64,000 nt of DNA from Nereocystis luetkeana (GCA_031213475.1 JARUPZ010000013.1:4878739-4942738); one strand, 5' to 3'. Positions 11,946 to 22,660 are shown, counted from the first letter of the stretch. The notes: generated by a model from the sequence alone, not told the origin. Made by a program: numbers and translations.

Positions 11946-12954
11946 CTTATAGCTCACTCTCTTGATGGAGTTGAAAGCGGCAGCAATAGAAGAGAGAAAC
12001 GCTATGGTGGACGAGAATCTCAAACACCGACACACCTGCAGTAGGAGGCAGCTCCTTTCACATCCGTGTGCTGATTCTTGGTGCGACAGAGGGAGAGACG
12101 TTCAAGCTCTCTGTTCGCACACTATTTACGAGACATGCATGATCATAGCACGTCGCAAAAGGCAGCGCACGGAAATTTACTGTAGGCGGTGCAATGCCCA
12201 CGTACCGGATACGACAGGCAGAACATACCCAAGCTATTGCAGCAGGCTAGGTGCGTAGACAATTTGTACATCGACCGAAGGAGAAAAAAAAAAGAAAACG
12301 GAAGAAAAAAGAATAATTACAGAAGGAAGGGCGGGAAAAAGAACAATATTCCCAGCAAGAGGCAACAGAGAAGGAAGAAGGAAGGTACTACATGACAAAC
12401 ACAAAATGAGGGAGAGACGAAACAACATACACAGAGCCAAAACTGAAAAACAGAATGAGAAAGAGAGCAGAACAGACCACAAACAGGAGCCGATGCAGCA
12501 GCCAGCGTGGGTCACGAACGCAACAATTAGCAAGAGCACTGCCACATGGTCTGTCACTCCCTTGCCTTTCTTTTGTGTGATGGGGTTGTCCCTGCCATTG
12601 GTACCGCCTCTTTATCCCAAAGACAGTAATGGATGCCGTTGTCGCCGAAAACATCACGGACGGTACTTCACCAAAAAATACCATAGCTCGAAACGACTAC
12701 CGGTACTTGCTCGGTATTTTCCGAATCGGATACCGGCATTTGGCCGGTATTGTCTCAGTGTTTTCCAGCTATAACATTTCTGGTTTTTTTCGAAAGGGAA
12801 TACCGGTCTTTTTTACCGGTCTTTCGCCAGTATTGTTTCTGAGTATTTCTATTGTATTTCAGACAACGGGTTCCGGAAGGAGATCGAAGCGCAGGCGTTC
12901 TTCTCTGAAGGGGGGTACAGCAGTATGACAAATGCCGGAATATTATGCCAGGTA
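11946..12954. other. FabI intron, part 4
   Basis: No gene recognised. 12270-12480 is a purine-rich GAAGGAAG/GAAAAAAG tract, and ACCGG/TACCGG words are frequent at 12690-12840. Confidence 0.4.
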
Positions 12955-13655
12955 TCACAATATCACCTGTGTTGTACTGCCCACAAAACACGAAAAAAAG
13001 TCCGGACAGCAAAGACAATGGAAGCACGTCTGCCGCCGCTTTTTTCACGAGGACATTTCGCTTTTCTGCTCTAACCCCGAACGTTTCCATCGAGCCAAAA
13101 TTTGGCAGACCGGATATGAGCTCCTTGGTGCACTCCCGTGAGCGTGCCAACGCGACAGCACTTTTCGTGCCCTCCTTCGGGGCGGACCTTGTCGCTGAAG
13201 TTTGAAAATGTGGTTCCAGGCGCTTGATTTTTCGGTTTCTTGTACTGTAGTCTCGTATTTTTTTTTCTGCTGTAGAACGAGCAGGAGGAACCCAGAAGTC
13301 GTAACGAGTACGCTCCTCTTTCTCGTTCTACAGCAAAAATAATACTAGACTACAGTAAAAGAAACCGAAAATCAAGCGCCTGGAACCGCATTTTCAAACT
13401 TCAGCGACAAGGTTCGCCCCGGAGGAGCACCCGAAAAGTGCTGTCGCTTTGGCACGCTAACGGCAGTGCACCAAGGAGCTCATATTCGGTCTGCCAAATT
13501 TTAGCTCGTTGGAAACGTTAGGAGCTAGAGCAGAAAAACGAACTGTCATCCTAAAAAAAAACGGCGGCAGACGTGCTTCCATTGTCTATGTTGTCGGGAC
13601 TTTTGGCCAGTATCAGCTTTTTTTCGTGGGGAGTGCAACGCAGGTGATATAGACA
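12955..13655. mobile_element. Giant palindromic (foldback) element D3
   Basis: Two arms of about 310-340 bp (12955-13290 and 13330-13655) are inverted copies of each other around a spacer of about 40 bp that carries GAACGAGCAGGAGGAACCC. The outer ends are TATCACCTG-like on the left and CAGGTGATATAG on the right. A related single arm is at 15445-15816. Open frames such as 12755-13150 (minus) and 12945-13205 (plus) are the same sequence read in both arms and I do not call them genes. Confidence 0.85.
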
Positions 13656-13799
13656 CGCGCGCACACTCCTCGAATTCTGCAGCTTCAGGCTTCGTCGTCC
13701 TCGTGTACGGAAATGATCGCCATCGTTTGCCTCCGAGAGAATAACGGCACAACCAATATACGAATAAAAAATCGTTATACCAGTAGACGAAATTAATAC

Positions 13800-15190
13800 A
13801 TATATTCTTCTTAGAAAGCATGACGGGATAATCCGAAGACATACCATATCGTAGCTCGTGCGTTGGGTGCTCGGGGCTTTGGTTTTTGGGTGCTTGGTTG
13901 TCGGATGGAAGGGTGCTGAGTGCTTAGTGCTTGATTGTCGGACGGGAGGGATGATGGGGACACGGGAATAAGGCGCAACGAACCGTCGTTAGTCTTCTTA
14001 GACCTATGCAAAACTCAGAAATGTCGCGATATTTGGGGTTTACAGCCAAATTATGTGCCTATCGAGTTTTATACCAACGGCGGTACATGCAAATATATGC
14101 CGATGTTTTCGCGATACGTGGTCCGCAACACACAAATATATGCTTGGGGTGTTTTTACCCCAAGCATATATTTGTGTTCTCTTTTCGTGTTGGTAGAGCC
14201 GAATCTGGCTGACAAAATTGGAAAGAGCCTGTGCCCTCTACTCGGTCATCCGATCATCACCTTGCCAGCAAGGACAACAACAGCGGCAGTGGCCGCCACG
14301 ACTTTTGGTTGAATGAGTACGGCAGTCGGGTGCTCCCTTGGTCGGGCAGGGGCGGATGCCTGGGATGCCCGGGTTCAGCGGCACCAGCATATCATCCAGT
14401 ACTCCGGCTGGGCGTCTTTTTGCCGGCGCTGCCCCAAACCCACATGTCCCAAACACACGACACGCCCCACCCTATCCGGGGACAACAACCGGATAGCGCC
14501 AACCAGATCTTTGGTTTTTGGCGGACACGCCTCAGCACGAGCACGAGACGCGTCCGCGCTGCGGCCTCGTCTATGCCCATAGCCAAGCGGTGTACGCGGG
14601 CGCTGTAGCCTGTCGAGCTACCTAGAGAAGCAGCAGCAGCAGCTATATGTCCTCCAGCCCATCCCATGCTGTAAAGCAGTGTATCCTTCGTGTTTGTTGG
14701 ACTTGCTGACGACTACCTGGTATTCATTTCACCCATGTTTTACCTCACGTTCTACTGGCAAAGAACCAGATATCGAGTTTTATATCGAGGGATTTGCGTT
14801 TACGAAAATCGCGATATTGAATTCGGCGCAAAGAGTCGAAATATCACCCTCTCCTGAGTTTTATATATGTCTCTTGTGAGGTGCTTTCCTCCTTCTTGCC
14901 CTCGTATCTACTGCATCTCTCCTATCTACAAGTATCCCGAGACCGCTACAAAGGTATGATACGTACTATGTGTGTTCACCAGTACTGGCGCCGTTTGCCT
15001 CCTTGGGCTGTGCCTTATGCTGGTGTCCCCGTCATCCCTCCCGTCCGACAACCAAGCAACGAGCACCCACTATCCTCCTGTTCGACAACCAAGCCCCCCT
15101 CAACCAAACACCGAGCAAACAACGCACGACCTATGGCGTGATACAAGGTACCAGCATGTCTTTCCGATTATCCCGTCAAATTTTCTAATA
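13800..15190. mobile_element. Possible non-autonomous element with long inverted ends
   Basis: The block 13800-13970 (GACGGGATAATC, then CGTGCGTTGGGTGCTCGG, then TTGTCGGACGGGAGGGATGA) recurs inverted at about 14998-15190. The 1.03 kb between them has no transposase-like frame. It contains a CAGTGGCCGCC-rich stretch at 14280-14660 and a strong hairpin. It could equally be an inverted duplication not made by transposition. Confidence 0.5.
14126..14177. repeat. Strong hairpin
   Basis: CACAAATATATGCTTGGGGT and its exact reverse complement are separated by five or six bases (GTTTTT). It is part of the 13.8-15.2 kb element. A stem this good in DNA could impede replication or polymerases, but no RNA gene is implied. 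Confidence 0.85.
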
Positions 15191-15444
15191 AGCACAGACC
15201 TCTGTATTTCGCCTATCAAGACGTTGTAATATATTTTCTCGTGCCGTGAAGTTTTCGGAGGCGAGGGATTGCGACTGCTCGCAACTTCTGGATGTTCCGC
15301 CTGTCGTCTATACGGGCTGTTGGGCAGTGGAGTGGATTCGTATACTTGTATTCGCGTTTGAGGCTGTCAGAAGTGGTCATAATGGGGTATGTTTCCGGTC
15401 AAGTGGGGGGAACTCGTGGTCAATTGGGGGCAGAACACTTCTGG
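15191..15444. other. Unassigned spacer
   Basis: I see no gene or named repeat here. Confidence 0.3.
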
Positions 15445-15816
15445 GAACGTACTCGTTACGACTTCTGGGTTCCTCCAGCCCTCGTTCTACAGCAGAAAAA
15501 AAATACTTGGCTACAGCACAAGAAACCGAAAATTCAAGCGCCTGGAACCACATTTACAACCTTCAGCGACAAGGTTCGGTATGAAGGAGGACACGAAAAG
15601 TGTTGTCGCTTTGGCACACTCACGGGAGTGCACCAAGGAGCTCATATCCGGTCTGCCAAAATTTTGCTCGCAAGGAACGGTCGAGCTAGAGCAGAAAAAC
15701 GAATTGTCCTCAGAAAAAAAAACGGCGGCAGACGTGGTTCCATTGGCTTTGTTGTCGGGACTTTTGTTTGTGTTTTGTGGGCAGTGCAACACAGGTGGTA
15801 AACATGTACCAGGTAC
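15445..15816 (+). repeat. Single-arm copy of palindromic element D3
   Basis: From CGTACTCGTTACGACTTCTG to CACAGGTGGTAAACATG this matches the reverse complement of 12955-13315 with about 85-90% identity by eye. It has no second arm. A TACCAGGTA motif sits at its right edge (15807-15815). Confidence 0.85.
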
Positions 15817-16020
15817 AGGGTATGGAACTTGTGGTGAGGTCTATATCTCGTACCACACACACCACACACAATGACAGAGCTTTTGTCTTTGCAGGCTGGA
15901 AGAACCGACACGAACACTGGGCGTGCTGGATGTCGACGGGTAGAAAGGACACACACCATCCGGGGCAGAAAAAACAAATACCAGGTAACGAAATAGTCTC
16001 AGGAGAGCAACAATCATAAA

Positions 16021-16165
16021 TAGCAGCAACAGCAACGACAGCAGTACATAACGACGGCGGCGACGGCAGCTACTAAAAACAACAAGCCAACGAGCACGGC
16101 AGCCACAACAGCAGCAGCAACAACAACGACAACTACAATAACGGCAACAACGACAGCAGGCATTT
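16021..16165. repeat. Mixed AGC/AAC/ACG triplet repeat
   Basis: Imperfect CAGCAA, CAACGA and GGCGAC triplets run for about 145 bp. Cys-rich frames on the minus strand are read-through of this repeat. Confidence 0.8.
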
Positions 16166-16320
16166 AGTTTAGACTTTGTTATTCCATGATGGATAAGCAT
16201 GTACATGGACAAATAATACTGGCAGTACCTGGTACGCTGCAAACATGAAGCCAATCCCAGGTACTAATAGTTTATAGCCCTCCCTGCCCCCCCCCTTGGT
16301 GTGGTGACAAAACAACCCAC

Positions 16321-16466
16321 CTGATACGTGACGAATACCTCCGCCCCTTCCCGGTGCCATCGGTCCGCGACCTCCCACGCTATTGAACGCGCATTGGCCA
16401 CGCCAACAACCAAAGCTCGCTTTCCTCTGAGCATGCCGTCGCCGTGCGGCAATGGAGGTAGCACAA
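16321..16466 (-). CDS. fabI: Enoyl-ACP reductase (FabI) N-terminal exon A
   Basis: The minus-strand exon encodes [17 protein letters not shown] followed by [18 protein letters not shown] and [11 protein letters not shown]. This is the start of the Rossmann fold of FabI, the NADH-dependent enoyl-[acyl-carrier-protein] reductase that completes each elongation cycle of type II (plastid) fatty acid synthesis. The VGVAN-x-RSIAW nucleotide-binding signature is complete. The exon ends exactly at TYQ with donor CAG|GTGGGT and starts after acceptor CTGCTGTAG, giving 146 nt ending in phase 0. Mature bacterial FabI begins close to LRGKR, so preceding residues and further exons to the right should encode a plastid-targeting presequence, which I could not identify. 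The next recognised exon is at 2602-2667. Confidence 0.85.
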
Positions 16467-18036
16467 CTACAGCAGAACGTCTTTAGTATATACGCACCGT
16501 TTTATTTGAATATTATTGATAAAACAGTCCTTACTTTACCGGACAGAGTGGCAACGTGCAGGGGCGGGGGAACGCAAAAATGTTGCGACAGCTCTGACTT
16601 GTCTGAGCATGCCCTTCTGCGATGGCTGTAGTGTAGCAGATGTAGAAAAAAGCACGCGAGAAGGCAGAGACGTTCACGGCCGAGAGTCTCGGGGGCTGCT
16701 GGGTACGAGGTACGAGGCACGAGGCGCGGAGGAGGAGGTGGCCGCCGATCGAAGAGCGGAGAGCGGAGGTTTTATTTCACCGCAGCTGTCGATGTAACCG
16801 TTCGGGGTTGTACCGACCAATCTGTGCTAGACACAAAAATTCTGGCGTATAAATTCCGCCGCGCTTGCGTGGTTGACTTGATCAGCGAGCAGCTTTTTTA
16901 GCCCCATGAGTTCATCCTCGCTGTGACAGAAGAGTCAAAAGCATCGTAGGTAGCCACCGACGGGAGCCGTCGTCTAGGAGAGGAGAAGGCAGAGTTACCG
17001 GCAGCAGCACCAAGCCGCCGTGTCGCCCCGGTTCCTGCACTCGTTTTGCTTTTGCTTGCCTGACGCAGCAATCAACTTTCTCCTTCATCAGAGCAAGGCG
17101 AGGAATTAGGAGCCTTGAGACTACCACTCCTAGTCACTGAGACCCTGCGCGCTTGGCTTTGGACACTCGTGCACAGGAGCTTGGACCGTCGGCGCGATAC
17201 GGACTCCAGTCGTAGCCTCTTCTGGCTGTTGAGCTGGGGCTTGTTGCGCCAGCGACCGCTTCGGACCGAAGGAGCCTGGGGTGAGCGGATCACCCTGAAA
17301 AGCTTCGATGTGTGAAATATTTGGCAAGTTTGCGTGGAGACAGAGGCACATCCATCTCCTGCAAGGTGTCGGTCGAGAGTCCAGAGCCGCCTGATAGCTG
17401 CAGCAGCAGCAGCAGTAATACCTGGTATCAACCAAAGACCGAGATGTTGTGTGAAGAGGGCAGTCGGTCCCTGCACGAGCAGTTGCACACTCCAGACAAG
17501 TACATCTCTATGGCACGACGTTGCGAGTAGCAAGCTTTCCATACATAACATGCTTGTTTTCAGGCGTTGCAGATTGATGTGCCTCGACTCGGCACGTGTC
17601 TTGCTTGCATGACACACACGACCGGTACCAGATGAGAATTAAATGAATACCACCACCACCATAACCGATAATATAATCTATGTTCGGATTTTAACGTTGA
17701 TATAAGTCGGGATTATATTACTGGCCAGTTTGGTACAACATGAATGCGGCGTCGTCTCGTAGGTGGTCGGTATTGTTTTTTTCCGCCCTTTTTTTTCTTT
17801 TTTCTTCCGTTTTTCTCGTATTTCAAAGCATCCTGCGTCTGGCTGGGGCTGCTGGCCTGTAGTTGGTAGGCGAGACCACTGCTGATGTGCTTGCCCCCTG
17901 CCCATGTACAGCTGGTATATCTAGCGTGTGAGATGGAATGTGGGGAAATCTGTGTGGTTGTGGAGCGAGATTCATGGAAGCAGGCATGGCATGGCAACTA
18001 CTGAAACTGCTCTGCTGCCAAACGTCCTTACTCGCA
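16467..18036. other. Region 5' of FabI exon A
   Basis: On the minus strand this should contain the FabI promoter and presequence exon(s). Open frames are plentiful (for example 17072-17617 minus) but none shows a signal peptide followed by a convincing transit peptide, so I assign nothing. GCAGCAGCAGCAG at 17400-17416 runs into a TACCTGGTA motif (17419-17427). 17770-17830 is T-rich. Confidence 0.35.
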
Positions 18037-18039
18037 TCA

Positions 18040-18245
18040 GGGTGTGTCTTAACCCTCCAAGAGAGCATGGGAACGAGCGGAACGGAACGAGGCTGCTTAA
18101 CCCTCCCTAGATACCTGGTATACTGTTTTTCTCGGGCTGCACTGAATCTATTCGTTTCCCACAACCAATCAACACCAATTCATCCGGCAAATGATATTCC
18201 ATTCGGCTCGTTCCAATGCTCTCTGGGGGGGGTCAAGACACACCC
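18040..18245. mobile_element. Harbinger-like element, short copy with 7-bp insertion
   Basis: A 206-bp internally deleted relative of 411-839 with the same GGGTGTGTCTT inverted ends and flanking TCA (18037-18039, 18246-18248). Where the long copy reads CTAGATATACTG this copy reads CTAGATACCTGGTATACTG, so 7 bp (CCTGGTA) are inserted exactly at a TA dinucleotide. Confidence 0.8.
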
Positions 18246-19058
18246 TCACACGTCCTGCGCACGTACTGCATGCACCTTTGTACCTGGGGGGGGGGGGGGT
18301 GTTGCTTTCTACCCGTCGACATCCAGCACAACCTGTGTCCGTGCCGATTCTTCAAACATGGAGAGATACACGTCTGTGGTAACAAAACTACGCCACAGCA
18401 GGGATACTATTAAAACATTGTTACGCATGCAGTAAGCACAGCAGTAGACAGCATTGCATCGCCATGTCATCGTACTGGATATGACAGGCACGACATACGC
18501 ATTCTATGAAAGAGAAAAAACGAAAGAATTCAAAGAACAAAGGAAACCAATCGAAAGAGAAAAAGAAAAAAACAAAACAAAAAGAAAAGAAAACACGTCG
18601 TATTACTGCTGTCGTGCCTTCCCGCAGGGGATGCGGCAGACACTTGAAAATAAAAAGCTACAGAAAAAAAACACTATTAATACTACTGTTTTTGTACGTA
18701 CTTCGGCTCATAATCGAAACAGTCTTCCTATCTACGCGGAAAAATCAGATTTATTGTTTGTGTAGAGATTCGAGCAAGCGCCGAGACCAACTGCCGTTTT
18801 TTTTTGTTTGGCGCTGCGAAGAGACGCACTGGGTGCGCTGCACTGCGCGTAGGACCCAAGCGTCCGAGCCAAGGCTGACTGCCTCTGATCTGGCGGCGAA
18901 GAGACGTGCAAGAAGCGCGAGGGGTCCAGAAGTATAGATGTTTACCGTTCTAGGACATCGCAAGACGGGTCGAATCATATTGCGCCTACGTAAGCCGTAC
19001 GACTCAATGCATTCGTTGTAACTCGGACACCAATTTCTATCGTCTCTCCATCACGATG
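18246..19058. other. Unassigned spacer
   Basis: A G run (about 14) at 18286-18299 precedes TGTTGCTTTC. 18505-18600 is A-rich (GAAAGAGAAAAAG). No gene recognised; the 143-residue Lys/Arg-rich frame over the A-rich part is compositional. Confidence 0.4.
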
Positions 19059-19241
19059 TTTACCGTTCTAGGACCGCAGACCCGTCTTGGGGACAGACCC
19101 CTCAAATTCTAAGTAGTTTGTCCCTAAAAAACGGGACTGCATTTCTAAACGGGTAGGACATCCGCAGTCCCGTTTTGGGGGGACAAACTACTCAGAATTT
19201 GATATGGTTTGACCTAAAAAACGGGACTGCGGTTCTAAAAG
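19059..19241. mobile_element. Two adjacent M2 foldback MITEs
   Basis: Two head-to-tail copies (about 19059-19153 and 19156-19241) of an 85-95 bp element. Its ends are inverted copies of TTAGGACCGCAGTCCCG and its arms carry TTTGGGGACAAA. A fragment of the same TTTACCGTTCTAGGAC start lies near 18940. No coding capacity. Confidence 0.85.
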
Positions 19242-19624
19242 GCTTAAGTGGTCGTTGCTGCAACCGTCAATTTTGTATCGTCAATTTTCCCCTCTCTCTG
19301 AAGCCCCAAGAGAGGTCATGTGAAAAAAACGAAAAAACACAAAACACTAACACACGGTGCATTTTCTGCTGTCTGTGTCGAAATTTTGTTACCGCAGAGG
19401 TTTGTACCAGCCAGGTACCAGGCATGGCATATATACCCGTGTACCGCCCAAGATGAAACAACTCCGAACACACGGGATGAACATTCCCCATCTGAGTTTT
19501 TCGACTACAGGAGAGAGTGCAAAGGCCGAGCGATGAATCCAGACATGCACATCCTGCATGAGGCCGTAGAAATACAGCAGTACGCGCGATCGAAACGTTT
19601 TTCGCACAGCGTGCAAAGATTAGT

Positions 19625-19690
19625 TTCGACAAAAACAGCTGTTGTTGTCTACCAGGTATGAAAACAGCTGTTGTTGTTGTCTACCAGGTA
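19625..19690. repeat. Local tandem duplication containing TACCAGGTA twice
   Basis: AAAACAGCTGTTGTTGTCTACCAGGTA-type units of about 32 bp occur twice, so the two motif copies at 19650 and 19682 are one insertion later duplicated. Confidence 0.85.
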
Positions 19691-20084
19691 TTTTATTAAT
19701 GTGTATGCATGGAAAGGTCTCGGGAAGGGTCTCGACCAGATGTTTACAACTTATGATGGCCACCTTTTTCGTCGCTCTGTGTACCCCCCCCCCCCCCCCC
19801 TCTTGTTTTGGGAAAATCACCTCGGAAATGCATTGGGGGGGGTGGTATCTTAACACCCGTGTGATACGGCATCCCTCCACCGGTAGGATGGAGAATCAGC
19901 ACGGATACTGCTGTGTGTTGAAAATCGACGGGTATCATACATCGAAATAACGAAACAACGGTATTCTGTGAAGATCTACGAATCTTGCGAGCCCTATCTG
20001 TTCATTTTCCGTCAACAAGTTATGATACGATATTGATTCTGCACAAGTAGTAAGTGTGGTCTCCCCGGCCGTTTATTTCGCAAA
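19691..20084. other. Unassigned spacer
   Basis: Contains a run of about 18 C at 19784-19800. No gene recognised. Confidence 0.35.
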
Positions 20085-20198
20085 CTACGGGGGACCATAG
20101 TAAACAGGACCTACGGTAAACACAAGAACCTACATGTTTCCCCATGTTTACTAACAATATTTTGTCCTATTTACTACCAGGTATGGCCCCCCGTGATA
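20085..20198. mobile_element. M1 foldback MITE, copy b, with 7-bp insertion
   Basis: Same structure as 8831-8939. In the right arm TATTTACTATGGCCCC of other copies is replaced by TATTTACTACCAGGTATGGC, so CCAGGTA has been inserted at the TA of ACTATGG. Confidence 0.9.
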
Positions 20199-20365
20199 GC
20201 AGTGCGGACGCGCAGTAGCAGCAGCAGCTACAGAGTGCGATGGGCATAATAGTATCACATCTGATGCGCGCGTTATATGCTTTGATTCGTACGTACGTGC
20301 AGCACACAGCAGTTTATACACGTACCTACAGCAGTACGTAGCAATAGTACTAGTATATTGCTGTA
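20199..20365. other. Spacer with GTACGTACGTGCAGCA words
   Basis: Short GTACGT and CAGCAG repeats, including TACAGCAGTA at 20327-20336. No gene recognised. Confidence 0.35.
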
Positions 20366-20483
20366 ATCAACATCGTTCGGTTTCGTCGTTACATCATATA
20401 TATTTCGTTTTTCTTTTTTTCTTATCAACATCGTTCGGTTTCGTCGTTACATCATATATATTTCGTTTTCCTTTTTTTCCCAT
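20366..20483. repeat. Tandem duplication, 59-bp unit
   Basis: ATCAACATCGTTCGGTTTCG through TATATTTCGTTTT occurs twice in immediate succession, nearly identical. Confidence 0.9.
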
Positions 20484-20499
20484 CCCATTCGAACCACGT

Positions 20500-20895
20500 C
20501 TACACTATTATGTTTGCCCTGCTTCTCGCGCTCCATCCCTGTTGTATCTCAGACCCGGGGCCACATAGCGGGCACTCCCCCCCCCCTCCCCGTTGCGGTG
20601 CGTGCGTGCGCGTATCTCGCATCGAACTGCTGTGCGTACACAGCATTAACCCTTTTAGGGCCGCAGTCTCGTTTTGGGGACAAATCACTTAAAATTTGAC
20701 TGGTTTGTTCCCAAAACGGGACTGCAGTCCTAAGAGAATTGAATCAGTATATAGGCGCTTTCTGCAAGCCAATCATGTCCGCTGCGAAGAAAAAGCCCGC
20801 TCGGTGGGTCTCGAACTCGCGAAGCCGGCCTTGCTTACAGCAGTATCTGGGAAAGTTACGAAGTTAAACCGCTACGTAGGCAACCGGGGGCTTTG
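20500..20895 (-). mobile_element. tRNA-derived SINE interrupted by an M2 MITE
   Basis: Read on the minus strand: a tRNA-like head (about 20885 to 20805) with A-box-like GTAGCGGTTTAAC and B-box GAGTTCGAGACCC. Then a leader, then the M2 element at 20648-20738. Then the SINE body resumes with CAGTTCGATGCGAG, GCTATGTGGCCCCGGG and GGAGCGCGAGAAG, ending in an A-rich AAAAAAAGG segment. The head contains TACTGCTGTA between its two boxes, lengthening that spacing by about 8 bp. Confidence 0.7.
20648..20738. mobile_element. M2 foldback MITE nested in SINE
   Basis: AACCCTTTTAGGGCCGCAG and its near-inverse flank a short centre with AAATCACTTAAAATTTG. The SINE flanks join on either side, so this insertion is younger than the SINE copy. 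Confidence 0.85.
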
Positions 20896-21479
20896 GAAGT
20901 TACATGAACCCTACACTATGCAGACAACCAGGGGCTTCGTAGAAGAAAAGTGAAAGGGATTACTCCTGGCATGATTTATCCCACTACCTTGCCGCCGTAA
21001 GGAGAAAGGAGGGAAGATAAGAATTTGAGAATTTTCGGATGCGCGCAGTCACGAGACAAAAATAAGCATTGTTGTGGTCTCACCAATCACCAACAACCTC
21101 GCAGGCTGGCAGGTAGATAATATATGTCGAGTATCCGAGTACGGTACTGCTGTCTGTATGGACGATACTTGTACAATACGTGAACGGTATCACGTAGCTG
21201 TGAGGGGGTGCATGCAATACGTACCGGTAGGAGAAGGTAGTCGAATACGTACCACGCGCATGAGATCACTCGACCTGCCATCAATAGTAACGGAAACGTC
21301 TCGGTAGATCGTACATGTACGAAGATACACGGTTCGGGGGGACAGTCTGGTCAGCAGAGTCTGTTAATAGTACTCAACCATTGTCCCCTCTCGATCTCCC
21401 TCTGCTCCTGTAGCCTGATTGAGCCCTCCATGAGATAAGCAACAAGAAGGACTCTACCTAGAAGAAGCATGCCCTGGCC
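20896..21479. other. Unassigned spacer
   Basis: No gene or repeat family identified. Confidence 0.3.
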
Positions 21480-21830
21480 GGCATCGACATCCCTGTGTCC
21501 TCCTCTATGAAGCACCGTGGCAATACGTAAATGGCATGCACCGAGCGCGCTGCACATCATTGCAATGTGTCTCCGGCGGCAGAATCTGGCTCCCGTCATC
21601 CTAGGTCTGCGTGCAGAGAACGCAACCCAGCCGTATGCGCCGAGTTGCCCCGCATGGCCGATACCTCCGTTCCTTATTTTTCTTCCCATCGCATTCCTTG
21701 TCTTTGCCCTTATCTTCTCGCTCCATGCTGCTACTGATTGTAATATCATGGCACTGGTTGTAGCTCAGATCTGGGGCCACATACGTAGTAGGATCTTACC
21801 GCCCCCCCCCCCCCCCCCGAACAACACTAC
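21480..21830 (-). mobile_element. SINE-related repeat
   Basis: On the minus strand GTATGTGGCCCCAGATCTGAG, then a segment ending GGAGCGAGAAGATAAGGGC and GCGATGGGAAGAAAAATAAGG, parallel the SINE body at 20500-20650. The adjacent part (21530-21660) aligns with 22440-22640. A run of about 18 C lies at 21801-21818. Confidence 0.55.
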
Positions 21831-21970
21831 ACTACACCACCACTAGAGCACTGCGATTCGTTGCTTTGCCATTTTTATCGCGCGAAGACTGCAGCCCTCC
21901 CTTCCCTCGCCTAGACTACTCGATTTGTGCCTGTGCACCCACGCTACGTGGAAGGCGCTCCCAACAACCA

Positions 21971-22083
21971 TTTACGGGGGGACCCTATTAAATTGGACCT
22001 ACGCTACCGACGAAAGCCCTAGATGTTTCGCTATTTTTTACTGGCAATATTTTGGTTCTATTTGCTATGGCCCCCCGTAAATA
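21971..22083. mobile_element. M1 foldback MITE, copy c
   Basis: Inverted ends TTTACGGGGGG / CCCCCCGTAAA with the family interior. About 113 bp. Confidence 0.85.
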
Positions 22084-22119
22084 GTTCCTTTTTATTTTCG
22101 CCTATGAGGTCAAAATGTC

Positions 22120-22212
22120 ACAACGGTGGGATTCGAGCTCGGGTACCAATGCCGCAGTAGGTAGCAGGTGAAGCTAACCACTACCAGGTATGATTTACTA
22201 CCGGGGCGACCG
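22120..22212 (-). mobile_element. SINE tRNA-like head with inserted TACCTGGTA
   Basis: Minus-strand GCCGGTCGCCCCGGTAGT, an A-box region GTGGTTAGC and a B-box GAGCTCGAATCCC match the head of the SINE at 57241. ATACCTGGTA splits the A-box region at a TA. An M1 MITE lies directly 3' of the head. Confidence 0.6.
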
Positions 22213-22399
22213 GCGTTAGGAAGGTATATGATCATAACAAACAGACGTAGATCGTCCGAACAAAAAAAGCGTTCCTTTCGGTCTCAGAGAAAAGGTAATA
22301 CCCGAGGTAGCGTTTTATTTATGACTTTTGGGACACGTGCGAGCAACGACACGAAAAGTAGGAATTGCGGTCTCGTCGATCAATCTGCGACGGCAGCCC

Positions 22400-22660
22400 C
22401 GCGATACGAGCGAGTGCCTCCGAGTACGGTGTGATGCCCGAAGGGCCATGCAGCGAGCGTGCTGTACATCGTTGCGGTGTGGCTCCGGTACATGCCTGCA
22501 GTAGATGTGTTATCCCCTCGTCCCCAGCCAAGCAGGTTTACGTACAACGCGCGCAACCCGGAAATACAGCAGCAGCAGTATCTTATGCGCCGGGTTGGTT
22601 CGCGTGGGGGATGCTGGGAGTGGGAATCAGACGTCAAATCGTGAAGCAAACTGTCTCCGT
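22400..22660 (+). repeat. Copy of the 21530-21660 repeat
   Basis: GGGCCATGCAGCGAGCGTGC, CGCGCAACCC and ATGCGCCGGGTTGG match 21530-21660. This copy has TACAGCAGCAGCAGTA at 22565-22580 between CGCAACCC and TATGCGCC, where the other copy has only a few bases. Confidence 0.65.

Noticed and set aside
12755-13150. Minus-strand 131-residue frame, with relatives at 13546-13847 and 15511-15792
   Set aside because: The similar peptides come from the two arms and the extra copy of the palindromic element; they have no known domain and break at different points.
16502-17617. Plastid presequence exon for FabI
   Set aside because: Several minus-strand frames are open, but none has a hydrophobic signal peptide followed by a Ser/Ala-rich transit segment in a phase joining exon A.
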